Source: Clostridia bacterium (GTDB lineage: Bacteria; Bacillota; Clostridia; Christensenellales; CAG-917). From it: DNA of 9,284 nt. The DNA is taken from contig JAFVYE010000089.1 of assembly GCA_017500745.1 (NCBI GenBank), positions 1-9,284 of the forward strand, in the 5' to 3' direction. This document shows positions 6,203 to 9,284 of this stretch, piece by piece. The notes below the pieces were generated by a model. It did no database searches. It saw only the letters and a list, made by a program, of their open reading frames with translations, and was not told the origin of the DNA. The translations under genes and the position numbers were made by a program. Positions within the stretch are counted from its first letter, which is position 1. The number at the start of each line of letters is the position of its first letter.

Positions 6203-7042
6203 GTGGAAAAGTACGATTTTTGGTCAGATATGGCTCTTGACCACCTTGAAAACTACAAAATGGAAAGTGTGGCATCACACAAAAAGTTGCCCTATGGCGT
6301 TGTTGAAAGTGTGGTCAATCTCAAAAACAAAATTTTGGCTGACAGAGTGGGCAAGCCACAGGGGGTGTACGTCACCTACGACACCTCTGGAGCAGACAGT
6401 CCTGCATATGCAGAGCATCTTTCAAAGGTTATGTCCTCGGTGCTACGTCAATTAATTGGTGGTTTGACACATAAATCCGTTGTCCTTGCAGTTGGCCTTG
6501 GCAATGGACAAGTGCTTGCAGATTCCTTGGGCTTGAGAGTGATGTCAAAAATTAATCCAACCAGAGGGGGTCATATTGACAGCAAATTCAACCTTTGCTG
6601 TCACTCCTTGGGTGTTCAAGGAGCAACGGGCATAAAGTCAAGGGAGGTGCTTGGAGCTCTTGTAGACAAGCTCAATCCCTCTGCAATAATTGTGGTTGAC
6701 TCTCTTGCCACAGTCAGCGCACGCCGACTTGGCACGTCCTTTCAGGTGTCCACGGCGGGCATAGTGCCTGGGGGAGGGATAGGAATGGGAAGAGCTCCAA
6801 TAAACAAGCAAGTGTTTGGTGTGCCAACTGTGTCAATTGGCGTGCCCATGGTGCTTACCATGCAAGGAGTGATCAATGAGGTTGCTGGGGCCCTTGACGT
6901 CACGGACAAGCACAGGGTTTACGGTGTTGTTTGTGACATGGATTTGAACGGACTTATCGTGGCTCCAAAAGAGGTTAAAATTTTCATAGAAAACGCCTCA
7001 AACATCATTGCGGAAGCAATCAACCTTGCCTATTCAAAATAA
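6203..7042 (+). CDS. gpr: Germination protease GPR (spore protease)
   Basis: GPR is an aspartic-type endopeptidase, made as a zymogen in the forespore, that degrades the small acid-soluble spore proteins on germination. The product here is 279 residues, shorter than the roughly 370 in Bacillus. The two aspartates known as catalytic in the Bacillus megaterium enzyme (D127 and D193) have clear counterparts: D107 in GNGQVLADSLG and D166 in IIVVDSLA. Also seen are GATGI, the glycine-rich GIVPGGGIGMGR, VPTVSIGVP and the C-terminal VAPKEV motif. The start is the hard part. GTG 6203 is chosen because it gives EKYDFWSDMALD, matching the Bacillus N-terminal region (RTDLAVE) around the autoprocessing site. 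ATG 6230 would start exactly at the expected mature end, and TTG 6128 would add 25 unlikely residues across the rpsT promoter. No Shine-Dalgarno precedes GTG 6203. A weak SigG-like -10 (CACAATA, 6191-6197) is present without a clear -35. This gene marks the organism as spore-forming. Confidence 0.93.
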   Translation: MEKYDFWSDMALDHLENYKMESVASHKKLPYGVVESVVNLKNKILADRVGKPQGVYVTYDTSGADSPAYAEHLSKVMSSVLRQLIGGLTHKSVVLAVGLGNGQVLADSLGLRVMSKINPTRGGHIDSKFNLCCHSLGVQGATGIKSREVLGALVDKLNPSAIIVVDSLATVSARRLGTSFQVSTAGIVPGGGIGMGRAPINKQVFGVPTVSIGVPMVLTMQGVINEVAGALDVTDKHRVYGVVCDMDLNGLIVAPKEVKIFIENASNIIAEAINLAYSK

Positions 7043-7046
7043 GTAG

Positions 7047-7793
7047 TTAGATGCCCCAAAACCTTTGATTTTTGTCAAGGTTTTTTATCATCCAATCGTA
7101 CTTGTCTTTTTCTGATCCAAGAGTGAATGCAAACTCAATTTTTCCACCTTCGTTTGCACTCTTTTTTGAGGGTGGAATTTTGCTTAAAATTTCAGCAGAT
7201 AGGGCACTGTTTCCGTCAACAATTTCTGCCCACGGGAGCCATGCTTTCAACAGCGGTTTTATGTACACGTAGTGGGAGCAACCAAGCAAAACTTTGTTTG
7301 TTTTGGTTGGGTCAATTGTTGCTGATTGAAGCAGACTTTTCACTGTTTCACTCAGTAGTTCAAGCCCCATTTTCCCCTTTGATTTATAGGACAAACTGCC
7401 CATGATTTCCACCATAGTTGCCAAGTTTTTTGTGTCTGCTGTACCATAGCCCTTTTTGATGACGTCTAGGGCTTTCATTGTGGCAGGAGTGGACAAAAAC
7501 AGAGTGGCGTGGGGGGTGAGTCCATCAAGATTTGGTTTGAGCAAAAAGGCGTCTTTTGGGGCAACCACGGTTGAAGCGGTATTGCACGCAATCACTTGAA
7601 AGTCGCTGTTGTCTTTCAACATTTTGAGCCCCGTGGTCACAATTGAATAGATTTCTTCTTTTGTTTTTGTGCCAAAGGGCATCGCCTTTGTGTCCGCAAG
7701 ATAGTAAAAATCGTGGCCCACAAGCACTCTTTTTAGGGCTGAGAGTGTGGTCAAACCTCCTATTCCGCTGTCATAAACACCAATGACACTCAT
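7047..7793 (-). CDS. murI: Glutamate racemase
   Basis: MurI converts L-glutamate to D-glutamate in the cytosol, for the second residue of the peptidoglycan stem peptide. The 248-residue product is slightly short for the family (about 265). Expected motifs are in order: Asp8-Ser9 in VYDSGIGGL, the substrate loop YLADTKAMPFG (31-41), the first catalytic cysteine Cys70 in ACNTAS, and the second catalytic pair Cys172/His174 in LGCSHY. The last motif has Ser where GCTHY is usual, a mild change. The ATG at 7791-7793 gives the standard N terminus, but the Shine-Dalgarno is weak (GTGAAAT). The gene converges on gpr with a 4-bp gap and is divergent from the EF-G-like gene. No clear promoter was identified for it. 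The related aspartate/glutamate racemases are less likely, given the DSGIGG and ADT motifs. Confidence 0.93.
   Translation of the reverse strand: MSVIGVYDSGIGGLTTLSALKRVLVGHDFYYLADTKAMPFGTKTKEEIYSIVTTGLKMLKDNSDFQVIACNTASTVVAPKDAFLLKPNLDGLTPHATLFLSTPATMKALDVIKKGYGTADTKNLATMVEIMGSLSYKSKGKMGLELLSETVKSLLQSATIDPTKTNKVLLGCSHYVYIKPLLKAWLPWAEIVDGNSALSAEILSKIPPSKKSANEGGKIEFAFTLGSEKDKYDWMIKNLDKNQRFWGI
7058..7086 (+). terminator. Terminator of gpr embedded in the 3' end of murI
   Basis: AAAACCTT (7058-7065) pairs perfectly with AAGGTTTT (7077-7084), with an 11-nt loop, and the T run reaches 7086. It works only in the plus direction: the minus-strand copy has no long U run. It begins 16 bases after the gpr stop and overlaps the last codons of murI. 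Confidence 0.75.
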
Positions 7794-7816
7794 ATTTCAC
7801 AATATGACCACAGTTG

Positions 7817-7842
7817 AAAAAATATCAAAAAAATCAAAAAAA
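7817..7842. promoter_or_regulatory. Three phased A-tracts in the murI / EF-G-like intergenic region
   Basis: Runs of 6, 7 and 7 adenines (7817-7822, 7827-7833, 7836-7842) are spaced about one helical turn apart. Phased A-tracts bend DNA, and AT-rich DNA upstream of -35 can act as an UP element. The block lies about 25 bp upstream of the EF-G-like gene's -35 box and also covers the murI upstream region. Confidence 0.45.
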
Positions 7843-7867
7843 GTGGTGTTGTTGTGTTTGAATTTGC

Positions 7868-7896
7868 TTGTCAATTTTTTTGGATTAGTGTATTAT
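7868..7896 (+). promoter_or_regulatory. SigA-type promoter of the EF-G-like gene
   Basis: TTGTCA (7868-7873), a 17-bp spacer and TATTAT (7891-7896). Transcription would start near 7903, giving a leader of about 24 nt that contains the Shine-Dalgarno GAGGT (7916-7920). Confidence 0.75.
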
Positions 7897-7926
7897 AGTT
7901 TAGAATTAACTTATTGAGGTAAAGTA

Positions 7927-9284
7927 ATGAAAACTTTTGCAACAGATTTTATCCGTAACATTGCTCTCATCGGCCACTCCGGTGAAGGCAAAACCTCTCT
8001 TGCCGAAGCACTCTTGTTTGCAACAAAAACAGTAGATCGTCTTGGCAAGGTTGACGATGGCAACTCCACAATGGACTTTGATGATGAAGAAATCAAGCGC
8101 AAGATATCCATCAGCATGGGCGTTGCATACGCAATCCATCGTGACACAAAAATCAACGTTCTTGACGTTCCTGGATTCTTTGACTTTGAAGGCGAAATGG
8201 TGGCAGCACTCCACGCAGCAGACAGCGCAGTGGTTGTCACTTCAGCAAGTGGCTCACTGACAGTCGGCACAGAAAAGGCACTTGAAATGTGCTTTGAAAA
8301 GGAAGTTCCCGCACTCATCTTTGTCAACGCAGTCAACAAAGAAAACAGCGATTTCTTTGGCACAGTAGACGCCATCACAGCAAAATTCAACAAGGTTATC
8401 CCCATTGAGCTTCCCATCATGGAAGGTGGCAAGATGGCTGGTTCAGTTGACGTCTTCACAGGGGCAGGCAAGGACCTCAACGGCAAAGCCAAAGACGTCC
8501 CCGCAGACCTTGCATCAAAGGCAAGCGCATACAGAGATCAACTCATGGAAATGGTTGCAGAAACCGATGAGGACCTCATGATGAAGTTCTTTGAAGGCGA
8601 AGAGTTCACCCAAGAAGAAATCCAAAAGGGCATCCACACCGCAATTGCAACCGATTCATTCATTCCCCTCATGGCAGGCAACGCAACCACATCAACCGGT
8701 GTTGCAAGTCTCCTTGACATCATTGTTGACTATCTCCCCAGCCCCGCATCAGCACGTCGTCCTCACGCAACAGTAAACGGAGCAGACACAGCAGTTGCAT
8801 GTGACGCAAATGCACCTTTCAGCGCACAAGTGTTCAAGTCAATCGTTGACCCCTATGTTGGCAAACTTCTCATCTTCAAGGTTATGAGTGGCAAGCTTAC
8901 AAGTGGCGACGCAATGTACAACAACAATGCAGAAAAGGCAGAAAAGGCCGGCGCACTCTACATCCTCAAGGGCAAAAAGCAAGAAGGCATTGACGAGCTC
9001 CAAGCAGGCGACATCGGCGCACTTGCAAAGCTTGTGCACACCAACACAAACGACACCCTTTCAGCACCCGACTACAAGCTTCAATACAGCAAGATTGAAT
9101 TCCCTCAACCCGTCATCTCCTACGCAGTCAGCGCAAACAAGGACGAGGAAAAGGCAATCCAAGGTCTCATCAAGATGCAAGACGAAGACGCAACCTTCAA
9201 GGTTGAAAAGAACGTTGTCACAGGCGACGTCCTCATCAGCGGTCTCGGCGAAGCACAACTCGACATTATGTGCAAGCGCGTCAA
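7927..9284 (+). CDS. EF-G-like translational GTPase, divergent clade (3' end beyond window)
   Basis: The first 452 codons are present; the family is about 690 residues, so roughly a third is missing. The ATG follows GAGGT (7916-7920). The N-terminal GTPase domain has the P-loop GHSGEGKT (16-23), a switch I ending KRKISIS and the G3 motif DVPG (80-83), all in the style of the second EF-G-like family of Firmicutes and Thermotoga rather than canonical FusA. The switch II histidine of EF-G (DTPGHVDF) is Phe84 here. The G4 motif, normally NKxD within FVNKMDRENADF, reads NAVN (134-137) in FVNAVNKENSDF. Domain II (about 285-380) and the start of domain III (FPQPVISYAV, LISGLGEAQLD) follow normally. 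Codon use is strongly biased (GCA, GGC, AAC, CTC, ATC), suggesting high expression. EF-G itself drives ribosome translocation; the role of this paralogue type is not well defined. Tetracycline-resistance TetM-type identity is unlikely from the motifs. Confidence 0.88.
   Translation, partial: MKTFATDFIRNIALIGHSGEGKTSLAEALLFATKTVDRLGKVDDGNSTMDFDDEEIKRKISISMGVAYAIHRDTKINVLDVPGFFDFEGEMVAALHAADSAVVVTSASGSLTVGTEKALEMCFEKEVPALIFVNAVNKENSDFFGTVDAITAKFNKVIPIELPIMEGGKMAGSVDVFTGAGKDLNGKAKDVPADLASKASAYRDQLMEMVAETDEDLMMKFFEGEEFTQEEIQKGIHTAIATDSFIPLMAGNATTSTGVASLLDIIVDYLPSPASARRPHATVNGADTAVACDANAPFSAQVFKSIVDPYVGKLLIFKVMSGKLTSGDAMYNNNAEKAEKAGALYILKGKKQEGIDELQAGDIGALAKLVHTNTNDTLSAPDYKLQYSKIEFPQPVISYAVSANKDEEKAIQGLIKMQDEDATFKVEKNVVTGDVLISGLGEAQLDIMCKRV

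Noticed and set aside
1..9284. CRISPR arrays, insertion sequences, prophage genes
   Set aside because: No regularly spaced direct repeats, transposase or phage-type proteins were found on either strand.

Overview
The window reads as chromosome of a low-to-mid GC, endospore-forming Firmicute, most likely an uncultured Clostridia lineage. The basis is a germination protease gene (gpr) beside rpsT, a glutamate racemase gene (murI), consensus-type SigA promoters, and simple hairpin/T-run terminators. No insertion sequence, phage gene or CRISPR array was seen. The genus is not determinable by eye.

Layout. Positions 1-93 hold no gene that can be named but carry strong inverted repeats, possibly the 3' end of a structured RNA. 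A tRNA-Pro(GGG) gene (129-205, minus) follows, with its own terminator (94-125) and promoter. From about 279 to 5670 lies a divergent cell-surface cluster. On the minus strand is a 778-residue membrane-anchored protein with an NHL/beta-propeller-like ectodomain and two SH3-like domains. On the plus strand is a two-gene operon: a 315-residue protein joining an RNA polymerase alpha-CTD-like domain to WG repeats, and a subtilisin-family (S8) serine protease anchored by a C-terminal membrane helix. The last two overlap at TGATG, and the two transcription units fire from back-to-back promoters about 25 bp apart.

The rest is mostly housekeeping: rpsT (ribosomal protein S20, minus), gpr (plus), murI (minus) and a divergent EF-G-like translational GTPase (plus) that runs off the right edge. 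Convergent terminators separate the protease from rpsT. gpr and murI converge with only 4 bp between them, and the gpr terminator lies inside the end of murI.

How the genes may work together. The divergent surface cluster is the best candidate for an undescribed system. Its members are a secreted membrane-tethered protease, a secreted membrane-tethered sensor-like propeller/SH3 protein, and a cytosolic protein built from an alpha-CTD-like module. That they act together is inferred only from shared control region, coupling and matching topology. A second notable item is the EF-G-like protein, whose G4 motif is degenerate although the gene looks highly expressed.
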